Shown: positions 23,724-33,224 of the stretch, one piece after another
Position numbering within the stretch: the stretch's first letter is position 1
Layout: every line of letters starts with the position of its first letter
Assembly: GCF_013408305.1 (NCBI RefSeq)
Contig: NZ_JACBZS010000001.1
Span: 1,054,001-1,118,000, forward strand
Source of the DNA: Naumannella cuiyingiana
Lineage (GTDB): Bacteria > Actinomycetota > Actinomycetes > Propionibacteriales > Propionibacteriaceae
Direction: 5' to 3'
DNA: 64,000 nucleotides
Notes under the pieces: model-generated
Seen by the model: only the letters and a program-made list of their open reading frames with translations
Databases searched by the model: none
Told to the model about the DNA's origin: nothing
Position numbers and translations under genes: made by a program

Positions 23724-24950
23724 TCAGCCCAGCACTGTCTGCAGCCCGGCGACGAGCTCGTCGAGATCGTCGTCGGTGAAGATCAACGGCGGCGAGATCT
23801 GCAACGCGCCGACGCCGATCGGCCGGGCGATCACCCCCGCGTCGCGCAGCTCGCGCGAGACGGCGGCCGCGGTCGCCGGGTCGGCCAGTTGCACCGAGGC
23901 GAGCGCGCCCACGCCGCCGCGGATCTCCGCCACCGCGTCCAGCTCGCCGATCGGGGCCAGCCGCTGCATCAGCTTCGCCTCCAGGCCGAGCGCCGATTCC
24001 AGCAGATTCTCCCGCTCGATGATCGCCAGATTGGCGAGCCCGGCGGCGGCGGATGCGGCGTGCCCGGAGTAGGTGTAGCCGTGCCGGAACCACGCCTGCC
24101 CGGTGAAGAACGGCTCGGCGACCCGGGGCGCGACGAGCACCGCCCCCATCGGCAGGTAGCCCGAGGTCAGGCCCTTGGCCGTGGTGATCAGGTCCGGCTC
24201 CAGCCCGAAACGGGTGGAGGCGAACCACGACCCGCCGATCCGGCCGTAGCCGGTGATCACCTCGTCGGCGATGAACAACACGTCCAGCTCGGCGCAGATC
24301 TTGCGCGCTCGCAGCAGATAGTCCTCCGGCGGCGGATAGACCCCGCCGGCACCGATCACCGGCTCGCAGAAGAAGGCGGCCACATTCTCCGCGCCGACCT
24401 GCTCGATCGTGCCGCGCAGGCTCTCCGGATCGTCCCAGGAGACGTGGGCGACATCGGGCAGCAACGGGCCGCCGAGGCCCTCCTGGTTGGGCGGGATCCC
24501 GCCGAGCGCCGTCCCCGCCCAGTGGCTGCCGTGGTAGGCCTTCTGCCGCCCGATGATCGTGTGCCGGCCGGGCTGGCCGATCTCGGCCCAGTAGCGGCGG
24601 GCCAGCTTGGCGGCGGTCTCGATCGAGTCCGAACCGCCGGAGGTGAAGAAGATCTTGGAGCCGGGCACCGGGGCGATCCCGGCGAGCCGCTCGGCAAGCT
24701 GCTCGGTGACATCGGTCGCGAAGTCCCCGAACCCCGTGTAGGCGGCGATCCTCGACATCTGGTCGGCCACCGCCTCGGCGATCTCGGTACGCCCGTGCCC
24801 GACATTGGCGTACCACAGCGCGGCGGTGGCATCGAGGTAGCGCCTGCCCTCGGCGTCGAAGACGTGACTGCCCTCGCCGCGCGCGACGACGAACGCGCCG
24901 TCGCGTTCGACCGCGCCCATCTGCGCGAACGGATGCCACAGACTGCCCAT
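23724..24950 (-). CDS. Class III PLP aminotransferase (omega-amino acid type)
   Basis: A 408-residue class III aminotransferase. It has FFTSGGSDSIETAAKLARRYW for phosphate binding, FIADEVITGYGRIG with Asp229 contacting the PLP ring, and the Schiff-base Lys259 in TTAKGLTSGYLP. The opening MGSLWHPFAQMGAV is typical of beta-alanine/pyruvate and putrescine-type omega-transaminases. It is a second class III enzyme in the region, not closely similar to the one at 7535. It heads a two-gene operon with the two-cysteine EutA-like protein. No GntR-type palindrome is visible upstream, so it may be regulated differently. Confidence 0.8.
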   Translation of the reverse strand: MGSLWHPFAQMGAVERDGAFVVARGEGSHVFDAEGRRYLDATAALWYANVGHGRTEIAEAVADQMSRIAAYTGFGDFATDVTEQLAERLAGIAPVPGSKIFFTSGGSDSIETAAKLARRYWAEIGQPGRHTIIGRQKAYHGSHWAGTALGGIPPNQEGLGGPLLPDVAHVSWDDPESLRGTIEQVGAENVAAFFCEPVIGAGGVYPPPEDYLLRARKICAELDVLFIADEVITGYGRIGGSWFASTRFGLEPDLITTAKGLTSGYLPMGAVLVAPRVAEPFFTGQAWFRHGYTYSGHAASAAAGLANLAIIERENLLESALGLEAKLMQRLAPIGELDAVAEIRGGVGALASVQLADPATAAAVSRELRDAGVIARPIGVGALQISPPLIFTDDDLDELVAGLQTVLG

Positions 24951-25027
24951 CTCGCCACCCTTCGACGTTGGTTCCGGACGACGCTAGCACCGCGATCGGG
25001 CGGCGACAGGGGCGGAGCTGCGATACC

Positions 25028-25876
25028 TCAGTCGGCGAGCGGGCCGAACGGCAGGCCGAGGCGCTCCAGCATGGCCGCCCCGCCGTCCTCGGCGGTGAGC
25101 ACCCACAGCCCGTCGGCGGTGACGGAGATCGTGTGCTCCCAGTGGCAGGCCCAGGATCCGTCGCGGGTGACCATGGTCCAGTCGTCGTCCAGGGTCGCGG
25201 TGACCGGCGTACCGAGCGTCAGCATCGGCTCGATGGCGAGCGCCATCCCCTCGACGACCCGCGGCCCGCGGCCCGGCTTGCCCTCGTTCGGCACGTTCGG
25301 CTCCATGTGCATCTGCGAGCCGATGCCGTGACCGACCAGGTTCTCGGCGATGCCGTAGTCGACGTCGCGGGAGCGGACCAGGCCCTCGATGGCGGCGCTG
25401 ATGTCGGTCACCCGGCCGCCGAGCTTCGCCGCGCCGATCCCGGCCCACAAGGCATCGTGGGTGACCCGGCACAGTTCGGCCGCCTCGGCGGTCGCGGGCT
25501 GGCCGACGAAGACGCTGCGCGCGGCGTCGCCGTGCCAGCCGTCGACGATGGCGCCGCAGTCGATCGAGACCAGATCCCCCTCGCGCAACACCCGGTCGCC
25601 GGGAATCCCGTGCACGACCTCGTCGTTCACGGAGACGCAGATCACGCCCGGGAAGCCGCCCTCGCCGTGCTCCTCCCCGTAGTTGAGGAAGGACGGCGTG
25701 GCTCCCGCCGAGGCGATCACGCCGGCAGCGATGGCATCCAGCTCGCCGGTGGTGATGCCGGGGCGTACCTCCGCCGTGGTCGCCATCAGGGCCTGGGCCA
25801 CGACCTTGCCGGCCCGCCGCATCGCGAGCAGTTGCTCGGGTGTCTTGATCTCCACCCGGCGTCCGCCGAACATCAC
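25028..25876 (-). CDS. map: Methionine aminopeptidase, type I
   Basis: A 282-residue type Ia methionine aminopeptidase, which removes the initiator Met from nascent proteins. The five metal ligands are visible: Asp in SIDCGA, Asp in GDAARS, His in LVGHGIGSQMH, Glu in LAIEPML and Glu in EHTISV. It has a short N-terminus, with no SH3-binding extension. It follows adk by 9 nt, in the standard secY-adk-map order. infA, rpmJ and the alpha operon, which usually come next, are absent; the catabolic genes start 78 nt beyond. Confidence 0.95.
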   Translation of the reverse strand: MMFGGRRVEIKTPEQLLAMRRAGKVVAQALMATTAEVRPGITTGELDAIAAGVIASAGATPSFLNYGEEHGEGGFPGVICVSVNDEVVHGIPGDRVLREGDLVSIDCGAIVDGWHGDAARSVFVGQPATAEAAELCRVTHDALWAGIGAAKLGGRVTDISAAIEGLVRSRDVDYGIAENLVGHGIGSQMHMEPNVPNEGKPGRGPRVVEGMALAIEPMLTLGTPVTATLDDDWTMVTRDGSWACHWEHTISVTADGLWVLTAEDGGAAMLERLGLPFGPLAD

Positions 25877-25885
25877 AACCCCCGG

Positions 25886-26455
25886 TCAGCCCCGAGCGTC
25901 CAGGGCGTCCGCGATCCGCTGCCCGACCTCGTCGACGGACCCCAGACCGTCGATGCGGATCAACAGCCCGCGCTCGGCGTAGGCATCGAGCAGCGGCGCG
26001 GTCTCGTCGGCATAGACCTGCTGGCGTACCCGGATCGCCTCCTCCGAGTCGTCGGCGCGGCCCTCGGACTCGGCCCGCTTCACCAGCCGCGCGACCAGCT
26101 CGTCCCGGTCGGCCTCCAGGCAGATCACCGCATCGAGCTGCGCCGAGCGCGCGGTGAGCAACTCGTCCAGCGCGGCGACCTGGGCGACGGTACGCGGGTA
26201 GCCGTCGAGCAGGAATCCGTGGCGCGCGTCCTCCTCGGCGAGGCGGTCGGCGACGATCTGGTTGGTGATGTCGTCGCCCACATAGCCGCCGGCGTGCATG
26301 ATCCGCTCCACCTCCAGGCCGAGCGGCGTGCGCTGGGCGACATTGCTGCGGAAGATGTCACCGGTGGAGATTGCCGGTACGCCGTAGCGCTCCGCGATGC
26401 CCTTCGCCTGTGTGCCCTTGCCGGCCCCGGGCGGGCCCATGATCAGCAGACGCAT
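25886..26455 (-). CDS. adk: Adenylate kinase (short form)
   Basis: A 189-residue adenylate kinase that equilibrates ATP, ADP and AMP. P-loop [12 protein letters not shown]-binding STGDIFRSN, and [10 protein letters not shown] are present. The LID is the short, zinc-free form common in actinobacteria, which accounts for the length. It sits between secY and map in the spc-type order, 52 nt after secY. Confidence 0.96.
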   Translation of the reverse strand: MRLLIMGPPGAGKGTQAKGIAERYGVPAISTGDIFRSNVAQRTPLGLEVERIMHAGGYVGDDITNQIVADRLAEEDARHGFLLDGYPRTVAQVAALDELLTARSAQLDAVICLEADRDELVARLVKRAESEGRADDSEEAIRVRQQVYADETAPLLDAYAERGLLIRIDGLGSVDEVGQRIADALDARG

Positions 26456-26507
26456 CCGTGCGTCCCCTCTCTCTCGGTGACCGGCCGCAGCCGGTGGTGT
26501 TGCGGGA

Positions 26508-27833
26508 TCATCGCAGGAAGCCCTCGTAGTTGCGCTGCTGCAGTCGGCTCTCGATCTGCTTCACGGTATCGATGCCGACGCCGACGATGATCAGCAACGA
26601 CGTGCCGCCGAAGGGGAAGTTCTGGTTGGCGCCGGGCAGGAACGCGAAGGCGAAGGTCGGCAGCAGCGCGATGACGGCCAGATAGAGCGAGCCGGGGGCG
26701 GTCAGCCGGCTCAGCACATAGCCGAGGTAGCGAGCGGTCGGCGCGCCGGCGCGGATGCCGGGGATGAAGCCGCCGTACTTCTTCATGTTGTCGGCGACCT
26801 CTTCGGGGTTGAAGGTGATCGAGACATAGAAGTAGGCGAAGGCGATGATCAGGACGAAGAAGACCGCCATGTAGATCGGGTGATTGCCCTGCACCAGGTT
26901 GTTCTGCACCCAGCTCGAGACCGGCCCCGTGGGATCGAACTGGGAGTAGAGCACCGGGATGTAGAGCAGCGAGGAGGCGAAGATGACCGGGATGACGCCG
27001 GCCTGGTTCACCTTGATCGGGATGTAGGTGGAGGTGCCGCCGAACATCCGCGTGCCGACCATTCGCTTGGCGTAGTGCACCGGGATCCGGCGCTGCGCCA
27101 GCTCGATGTAGACGACGGCCGACATCACCAGCAGGCCGATCGCGACGACCAGCACCAGAGTCACCCAGCCGGCCTGCCCCGGCTGGGCCTCCTTGATGGC
27201 CCACAGCGCGCTCGGGAAGGTCGCGGCAACCTGGGTGAAGATCAGGATCGACATGCCGTTGCCGATGCCCTTCTCGGTGATCAGCTCGCCGAGCCACATC
27301 ACCAGGCCCGTTCCGGCGGTCATCGTCATCACCATCACGATGATCGGGAACAGCGAGGTCTCATAGACCAGCCCGTCGCAACCGGGGAACAGCCCGCCGC
27401 TCACGGCGAGCGAGACGAACGCGGTGGAGTTGAGGATGGCGAGGACGATCGTCAGGTAGCGGGTGTACTGGGTGATCTTGGTCTGCCCGGCCGCCCCCTC
27501 CTTCTTGATCTCGTCCAGCTTGGGAATGACCACGGTCATCAACTGCAAGATGATGGACGCCGTGATGTAGGGCATGATGCCGAGCGCGAAAACGGCCAGT
27601 TGCAGCAGCGCGCCCCCGGAGAACAGGTTGATCAGCGAATAGATCTGCTGACTGCCCTCTCCGCCGATGCCGCCGGTCATGCCGAGCTGCCGACACTCGT
27701 TCAGGCGCTGGATGTTGACATTGGGCACCGGGATGACCGAGCCGAGCCGGAAGATGGCAACAATGCCGAGCGTGAACAGGATCTTGATCCGCAGATCAGG
27801 CGACCTGAACGCGTTCGCGAAGGCGGATAGCAC
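26508..27833 (-). CDS. secY: Preprotein translocase subunit SecY
   Basis: A 441-residue, ten-helix SecY, the channel of the Sec translocon. Recognisable elements are the N-terminal [21 protein letters not shown], the plug/TM2 region around [23 protein letters not shown], the cytosolic loop [16 protein letters not shown], and [14 protein letters not shown]. The GTG at 27833 is chosen: upstream in-frame sequence is arginine-rich and non-conserved, and GAGGAGAGGG sits just ahead. In most bacteria secY directly follows rplO; here 7.7 kb of other genes intervene, so it must have its own promoter. Confidence 0.95.
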   Translation of the reverse strand: MLSAFANAFRSPDLRIKILFTLGIVAIFRLGSVIPVPNVNIQRLNECRQLGMTGGIGGEGSQQIYSLINLFSGGALLQLAVFALGIMPYITASIILQLMTVVIPKLDEIKKEGAAGQTKITQYTRYLTIVLAILNSTAFVSLAVSGGLFPGCDGLVYETSLFPIIVMVMTMTAGTGLVMWLGELITEKGIGNGMSILIFTQVAATFPSALWAIKEAQPGQAGWVTLVLVVAIGLLVMSAVVYIELAQRRIPVHYAKRMVGTRMFGGTSTYIPIKVNQAGVIPVIFASSLLYIPVLYSQFDPTGPVSSWVQNNLVQGNHPIYMAVFFVLIIAFAYFYVSITFNPEEVADNMKKYGGFIPGIRAGAPTARYLGYVLSRLTAPGSLYLAVIALLPTFAFAFLPGANQNFPFGGTSLLIIVGVGIDTVKQIESRLQQRNYEGFLR

Positions 27834-27968
27834 CGAGCCCTCTCCTCGTTGGCAGTCGTGGCGCGCCGTGCGGCGTGCCTGTCGTTCGGACGGCGGCCGC
27901 ATGCGGGCACGCGGCAACCCGGGCGAGACTATCAAGCCCTGGCCGACCGCCCACAATCCGCGGGAGGC

Positions 27969-29042
27969 TCAGCCGGTCAGCACCTCCATGGTGTCGAAGG
28001 TCGGCACCGGCGGCCGGGCGGCGACGGGGGCATCGAGATAGAAGAACGCCGTGGAGGCGATGTCATCGCGCAGCGGCAGGTAGCGCTCGCCGCTGCGCCA
28101 GCCGAGCGCCTGGACGTCGACGCGGATGTCGGCCCGGAAGCGGATCGGGTCCGGGATGTGCCAGCGATACATGCCGAACCGCTGCTGGGAGCGGTACAGG
28201 CCGTCCGGGCGGATGACCTGGGGCAGACCGAGGTAGGGACTGTTGTACTCGGTGTAGCCCTGCCCGGGAACGTCGAAGTTCCACGCACCCCCGAAATAGT
28301 CCTCGGTGCCGGTGCCGCAGATGGTCGGGAACTCGTCGTCGCCGTCGAGGAAGAACTTCAGCTCACCCTCGCCCCACCAGCCCGGGCTGTTCACGCCCCA
28401 CGCCAGGTAGGTGCCGACATAGTGTCCGCGGCCGCTGATCGGGCCGAGAATCGGGTGCAGTTCGGCGTACGGCAGCGGATTGCTCCGGCGCCACTGGGCG
28501 TGCAGCCGCGACGGGCCGGGATCGCCGATCTCGATCTCGTAGTCGATCTGGTAGAAGACCATGGCGTCCTTCTCGCCGGTGTTCTCCAGGGTCAGCCGGG
28601 CCGAGGCGAACGGCATCGGCCAGTAGCTGTTGAAGCCGCCGTGCGGGTTGACGGCCACCGGCTCGGAGCTGATCTGGGCGAAGATGCCCCAGCCCTGGGC
28701 GAAGAAGTCCCCGTAGGGCACCTCGATCGCCGGCTCGTCGGCACCGTCCCAGTACGCCCGGAGCACCAGCGCGCGCCAGTGCTCCGGGTGCGTGGTCGCC
28801 CAGAGGTGAGTGATCCGACCGGGCTCGTCGATCACCCCGAGCTCGGCGGTCTGTCCCGCGTTCAGCATGATCGACGGGGAGACCTTCCAGCCCTGTCCCA
28901 GGTCGCGGGCGGCATGGGCCAGGGTGCCCTCGGTGGCCCGGCCGCCGCCGCCGCGGGATCCGTCGAAGTTCTCCGGGCTGATCGACCGGCTCTGCGCGGT
29001 ACTCAGCTCGGCCAGACGGGACAACGAAGAACCTGCGGGCAC
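27969..29042 (-). CDS. DUF2961 / GH172-like protein
   Basis: A 357-residue protein of the DUF2961 family, now partly classed as glycoside hydrolase family 172 (difructose-anhydride and D-arabinofuranosyl-active enzymes). Family motifs are RITHLWATT, YWDGADEPAIEVPYGDFF, PMPFASARLTLEN, WWGEGELKFFLDGDDEFPT and GTGTEDYFGGAWNF. The acidic residues in the last two are the best catalytic candidates. There is no signal peptide, so it is probably cytoplasmic. GTG start at 29042 with AGGAGG 7 nt upstream. The substrate is inferred only from the family. Confidence 0.75.
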   Translation of the reverse strand: MPAGSSLSRLAELSTAQSRSISPENFDGSRGGGGRATEGTLAHAARDLGQGWKVSPSIMLNAGQTAELGVIDEPGRITHLWATTHPEHWRALVLRAYWDGADEPAIEVPYGDFFAQGWGIFAQISSEPVAVNPHGGFNSYWPMPFASARLTLENTGEKDAMVFYQIDYEIEIGDPGPSRLHAQWRRSNPLPYAELHPILGPISGRGHYVGTYLAWGVNSPGWWGEGELKFFLDGDDEFPTICGTGTEDYFGGAWNFDVPGQGYTEYNSPYLGLPQVIRPDGLYRSQQRFGMYRWHIPDPIRFRADIRVDVQALGWRSGERYLPLRDDIASTAFFYLDAPVAARPPVPTFDTMEVLTG

Positions 29043-29113
29043 GAGCGGGCCTCCTGGTCGATGATCGGATGGAACCTAGGAGCACCGCGCACCCGTGTCA
29101 ACGCGGCCTGCGG

Positions 29114-31573
29114 TCAGCCGCGTCGCCGCCCGATCAGGGCCGCGCCCGCGCCGAGCGCCACCACCGCACCGGCCAGGACGCCGACCGGCAACAGCGCACC
29201 GGTGTCGGCCAGCGGCTGGCCGCCGCCCGGTGCGGGAGCGCCGGGGTCCTCGCTCGGACCCGTCGTGGCAGCACCAGTCGGGCTGGCCGGGCTGGTCGGG
29301 CTGGTCGACGGGTCGTCGCTCGGGCTGGTCGACGGATCGTCGCTCGGGCTGGCCGACGGGTCGTCGCTCGGGCTGGCCGAGGGACCGTCCGGCGCACAGT
29401 CGCCGACGGCCGCGACCGCGAGGTCTGGCTGGTCGGAGAACACGACATCCAGACCGGCGCCCACGAAGGCGCAGATCTCGCCGGCCAGGTCGCCGGCCTC
29501 GGCCGGGTTGTCACTCGAGCGGAACTGGGCGGGCAGGAACTGGTTCTCGGCGCGGAAGGTCCACCCGACCGTCTCCAGGCCGGCGGCCTCGGCATCGGCG
29601 ATCACCGGGCTGGGGCTGAGCAACCTGCCCGCCTCGTCCCGCGGAATCATCACGTCCTTGCACAGCCCGATCTGGTCGGCGTAGCCGGCGATCTCGGCCA
29701 GCCCCTCGGGGGTGACCAGCTCGGTGTAGGGGCGCTCCGGCTGATCGGCCGGTGCTCCCGAGCAGTTGATCAACTGGGCCAGTTCGACGTCGACCAGACC
29801 GTTCAGCTCGACCAGGTTGCCCACCTCGAAGCTCTGGATCGTGACCAGGTCGGCCGCGTCGGCGAGCCCGTGCTCGGTGAGATCCTCGACCACCTTCTCC
29901 TCCTGGGAGAGGCCGATCGAGTCGAAGTAGCTGCCGTGCTTGATCTCGGGGACGATCTCGACCGGCTTCCCGGTGCAGGTACGCGAGTTCTGGGCGAACT
30001 CGATCACCTCGTCGAAGGTCGGCACCTCATACAGCCCGTCGAACTCCGCGCTGCCCGGCCGCAGCTCCGGCAGCCGCTCCTTCGCCCGCAGGGTGCGCAG
30101 CTCGGCCAGGGTGAAGTCCTCGGTGAACCAGCCGGTCACCTCGGCGCCGTCGATCGTCTTGGTGGCCTTGCGGTCGGCGAACTCGGGGCGGTCGGCGACA
30201 TCGGTGGTGCCCGAGATCTCGTTCTCGTGCCGGTCGACCAGGACGCCGTCGGCGGTCGAGACCAGGTCGGGCTCGATGGCGTCGGCGCACTGCTGGATCG
30301 CCAGCTCGTAGGCGGCCAGGGTGTGCTCCGGGCGGTAGCCGCTGGCGCCGCGGTGGGCGATCACCTTGTTCGGGTTGGCCTGCGCGGTGACGGGCTCGGC
30401 GGCGATCGTGATCAGCTCGACATCGTCGGGGCGGCCCGGCCGGCGCGCGTCGTCGAAGGGGAAGTTGTTGTCGTTGGCGATCAGCACCTGACCGTCGGAC
30501 AGCTCGATCGCCACCTCGACGGAGACGAAGCCGAACGCGAACGGGTCGCCGGTCCCCCAGCCGTCGCCCGCGCCGATCTTGTCGGGGTTGTCGATCTTCA
30601 GCAGGTCGAAGCGCAGCTCCTTGGACAAGGTGTCGTCGGCGGCGGCCGATGCGAAGCCGGGCAGCGCGTACAGCCGCTTGACCACGGCGGCCGCGCCGTC
30701 GAAGTTGTCGCGCTCCAGGATGACCGGGATCCCGTCGGCGCCGACATAGGCGTCCGCGACGAAGTCGTCGGCGCGGTCGGTGCGGTAGGTCCAGGTGTTG
30801 TCGGTGTACTCACCGCTGGTGGGATCGAACTCGAAGATCGTCCGCGACCGGGAGTCCTGGCCGGTCGTGGCCTTCTCCAGGATCGGGTACAGGAACCCGC
30901 CCCGGGCGAACATCGCCTCGAAGCCCCCGCTCTGCGGAAGGTTCGGCTCGCCGTCGAGGAGCGGGTTCTGCGGCGAGGCGACGCCCGGCAGCGGCACGGG
31001 GTCCTGCAGCACCTTGCCGTCGGCGTCGACGTGCAGCAGGAACGGCCCGAACTCCTCGCCGATCCAGAAGCTGCCGTCGCCCTGGCGCTGGACCGACTCG
31101 ATGTCGAAGTCGGCGCCGGTCAGCGCCCGCTCGCCGTCGGGGTTGGTGATCTCGAAGTCCAGCACGCGATCCGGGTCGGACAGTGTGATGAACCGGATGA
31201 TCTCGGTCTCACCCGTGGTGAAGTCGGGCCGGATCAGGTACAGGCGGAGCAGGAAGTCCGCCGAGTTGTCCTTGGCACCGAAGCCGTTGTCCGGCATCCC
31301 CCAGAACGTGCCGTCGCCGTTGTCGACGATCGCGGAGAATCCGGGGATCGGCTGACCGTCGAACGGCCCACTGACGCCCGTGTCGTCGGAGGAGACCTCC
31401 GCCCCCGAGCGCGGGCCCTCGGCCAGGTAGTCCGAGCCGATCGTGGCCCGCCCGGTCAGGGCCGGCTGCGTCGGTTCGGGGGCTGCGGCGGCGCGGCCGG
31501 CGAACTGCGGGACGACCGCTGTGCCGGCGGCGAGGGCGGCCGCGGCGGCGGCCAGAGCGAGGCGACGGATCAT
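29114..31573 (-). CDS. Cell-wall-anchored phytase-like esterase / glycerophosphodiesterase fusion
   Basis: An 819-residue secreted protein in four parts. First, a signal peptide (about 1-31). Second, an esterase-like phytase-family domain (about 35-400, with FWGMPDNGFGAKDNS and FWIGEEFGPFLLHVD). Third, a GDPD domain (about 405-735, with HRGASGYRPEHTLAAYELA holding the catalytic His, and EPD and EIKHG acidic residues). Fourth, a Ser-Asp-Pro linker with SPSDDP repeats, ending in a sorting signal LADTG (788-792), a hydrophobic helix and RRR. LAxTG is the class E sortase motif of high-GC actinobacteria. It probably hydrolyses phosphodiesters at the cell surface for phosphate or glycerol scavenging. 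Confidence 0.82.
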   Translation of the reverse strand: MIRRLALAAAAAALAAGTAVVPQFAGRAAAAPEPTQPALTGRATIGSDYLAEGPRSGAEVSSDDTGVSGPFDGQPIPGFSAIVDNGDGTFWGMPDNGFGAKDNSADFLLRLYLIRPDFTTGETEIIRFITLSDPDRVLDFEITNPDGERALTGADFDIESVQRQGDGSFWIGEEFGPFLLHVDADGKVLQDPVPLPGVASPQNPLLDGEPNLPQSGGFEAMFARGGFLYPILEKATTGQDSRSRTIFEFDPTSGEYTDNTWTYRTDRADDFVADAYVGADGIPVILERDNFDGAAAVVKRLYALPGFASAAADDTLSKELRFDLLKIDNPDKIGAGDGWGTGDPFAFGFVSVEVAIELSDGQVLIANDNNFPFDDARRPGRPDDVELITIAAEPVTAQANPNKVIAHRGASGYRPEHTLAAYELAIQQCADAIEPDLVSTADGVLVDRHENEISGTTDVADRPEFADRKATKTIDGAEVTGWFTEDFTLAELRTLRAKERLPELRPGSAEFDGLYEVPTFDEVIEFAQNSRTCTGKPVEIVPEIKHGSYFDSIGLSQEEKVVEDLTEHGLADAADLVTIQSFEVGNLVELNGLVDVELAQLINCSGAPADQPERPYTELVTPEGLAEIAGYADQIGLCKDVMIPRDEAGRLLSPSPVIADAEAAGLETVGWTFRAENQFLPAQFRSSDNPAEAGDLAGEICAFVGAGLDVVFSDQPDLAVAAVGDCAPDGPSASPSDDPSASPSDDPSTSPSDDPSTSPTSPASPTGAATTGPSEDPGAPAPGGGQPLADTGALLPVGVLAGAVVALGAGAALIGRRRG
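29303..29390. repeat. 24-bp coding repeats for the SPSDDP linker
   Basis: Four consecutive 24-nt units encode the Ser-Pro-Ser-Asp-Asp-Pro-Ser repeat in the wall-spanning linker of the sortase substrate. They differ at only a few positions, so copy number may vary between strains. Confidence 0.7.
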
Positions 31574-31645
31574 GAGGGGTAGCCCATCGGTCGACGGCGA
31601 CGCCCGGATGGCCCGGGAGTGACGACCTCGTGAATGTTGCGTTGA

Positions 31646-33085
31646 TCAACCGGATGAGGGGTCGTCTCGTGGCCGCCCCTCGCCGAGGACGGTCCCGGCA
31701 TGTTCGCCGAGCAGTCGGCGTTGCAGTTCCTCGGCCGGCCGGCGGGGCCGGGTGATCGCGAACAGCACCGCACCGAGGACCACCCAGCCCAGCAGCGTGA
31801 GGTGCTCGGCCGGCCAGACCAGCGACAGGTCGGTGCCGGGCCACAGGGCGAACCCGATCACCGCAAGGGCACCGATCGCCCCGACCACGGGGAGCAGGCC
31901 GAGCGCCGATGCCGGCCGCCGCAGGTTCGGGAACCGCCGGGGCAGGATCAGGTACGCGGCGACGACGAGCACCCAGACCAACCCGAGGAACACCCCACCG
32001 GCGTCGAGGAACCAGGTGATCGCCCCGGGCCCGAGCAGGCCGAGGACGACGGTCACCACGGCGATGAAGACACACGCATTGCGGGGTACGCCGGAGCGCG
32101 CATCGATCCGGCCGAGCGCCGGGGGCAGCAGCTCGGCGCGCGCCAACGCCAGCACGATTCGGGTGCTCGCCACGAAGAGCCCGATGAAGCTGGTCAGCAG
32201 CCCCAGCACCGCGATGCCGAGCGCCGCCCAGCCCAGGGCGGGAAATCCCGCGTCGGTGAACGCGGTGATGGTGCCGAGTTTCCCCGCCGCCGTCTGCTCC
32301 CACGGTGACACCCAGGCCGTGGCCGCCAGCACGACGACATAGAAGGCCACCGCTCCCACGACCGTGATCACGACGGCACGACCGATCAACCGCGGCGCCA
32401 CCCGCGCCTCCTCCGCCATGATCGCGACGAGCGAGAAGCCCGCCAGATAGGTGATCCCCGGAACCACCATGCGTACCGTGCTACCGAGGGGATCCTGGTC
32501 GGCGCGCCAGGCCGGGAACAGGTTGTCCGGCGTACCGGTCGCGAATCCGGTCACGGCGAGCGCCAGCCCGATCGCCAGCATCGCGGCGAACAGAACCACC
32601 TGGACCTGCCCGCCGAGCTGCACCCCGCGCCAGTTCAGGCCGAAGATCACCGCGGTCAGCACGATGCCGAGCGCCAGTACCGGCAGATGCACCGGCTCGT
32701 CGTTGATCGTCCAGAGCGGGATCGTCTGCAGGCCGGGGAAGGCCTTGGCGAGCACGGTTCCGAAGGCCGTGACATAGAACGCGAGCGAGGCGATGTAGGC
32801 CCCGATGTGCAGCCAGCCGGTGGCGAATCCGAACGGACGGCCGAGCGCGGTATAGGTCCACACCACCTCGCCGCCGGCGCGCGGGATCGTCGCGGTCAGT
32901 CGGCCGTACGCCAGCGCGATGCAGGCGGCGAGCACCGCACCGCCGATCAGCCCGAGGATCATCCCGCCCGCGCCATAGCTGTCGAAGAACACCGACGAGG
33001 TGTAGATCCAGCTCGAACCGACCACTCCGGCGACGCCCAGCGCGATCAGGGTCGGCAGGCCCAGGCTCTTGCGCAGTTCCGACAT
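31646..33085 (-). CDS. APC-family amino acid/amine permease
   Basis: A 479-residue transporter with about twelve membrane helices. The N-terminal helix (LGLPTLIALGVAGVVGSSWIY) has the GxG substrate loop of APC transporters. FSLVAIMAEEARVAPRLIGRAV matches the TM6 unwound segment and following loop. The cytosolic tail is basic and acidic. The ATG at 33085 is favoured over a TTG four codons upstream. The substrate is unknown. It is divergent from the EEP-family gene. Confidence 0.82.
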   Translation of the reverse strand: MSELRKSLGLPTLIALGVAGVVGSSWIYTSSVFFDSYGAGGMILGLIGGAVLAACIALAYGRLTATIPRAGGEVVWTYTALGRPFGFATGWLHIGAYIASLAFYVTAFGTVLAKAFPGLQTIPLWTINDEPVHLPVLALGIVLTAVIFGLNWRGVQLGGQVQVVLFAAMLAIGLALAVTGFATGTPDNLFPAWRADQDPLGSTVRMVVPGITYLAGFSLVAIMAEEARVAPRLIGRAVVITVVGAVAFYVVVLAATAWVSPWEQTAAGKLGTITAFTDAGFPALGWAALGIAVLGLLTSFIGLFVASTRIVLALARAELLPPALGRIDARSGVPRNACVFIAVVTVVLGLLGPGAITWFLDAGGVFLGLVWVLVVAAYLILPRRFPNLRRPASALGLLPVVGAIGALAVIGFALWPGTDLSLVWPAEHLTLLGWVVLGAVLFAITRPRRPAEELQRRLLGEHAGTVLGEGRPRDDPSSG

Positions 33086-33224
33086 GGACCCAGTCAACCC
33101 GATTGCGCCGACCGGGCCACCAACCGGTCACGCCGGGTTCACCGAGCGGCCACCCGCCGGCATCGTGGCGTACCTAGGTTGAGGGAAACCCCAGCCCGAC
33201 GGCCCCCAGCCCAAGGAGACAGAC

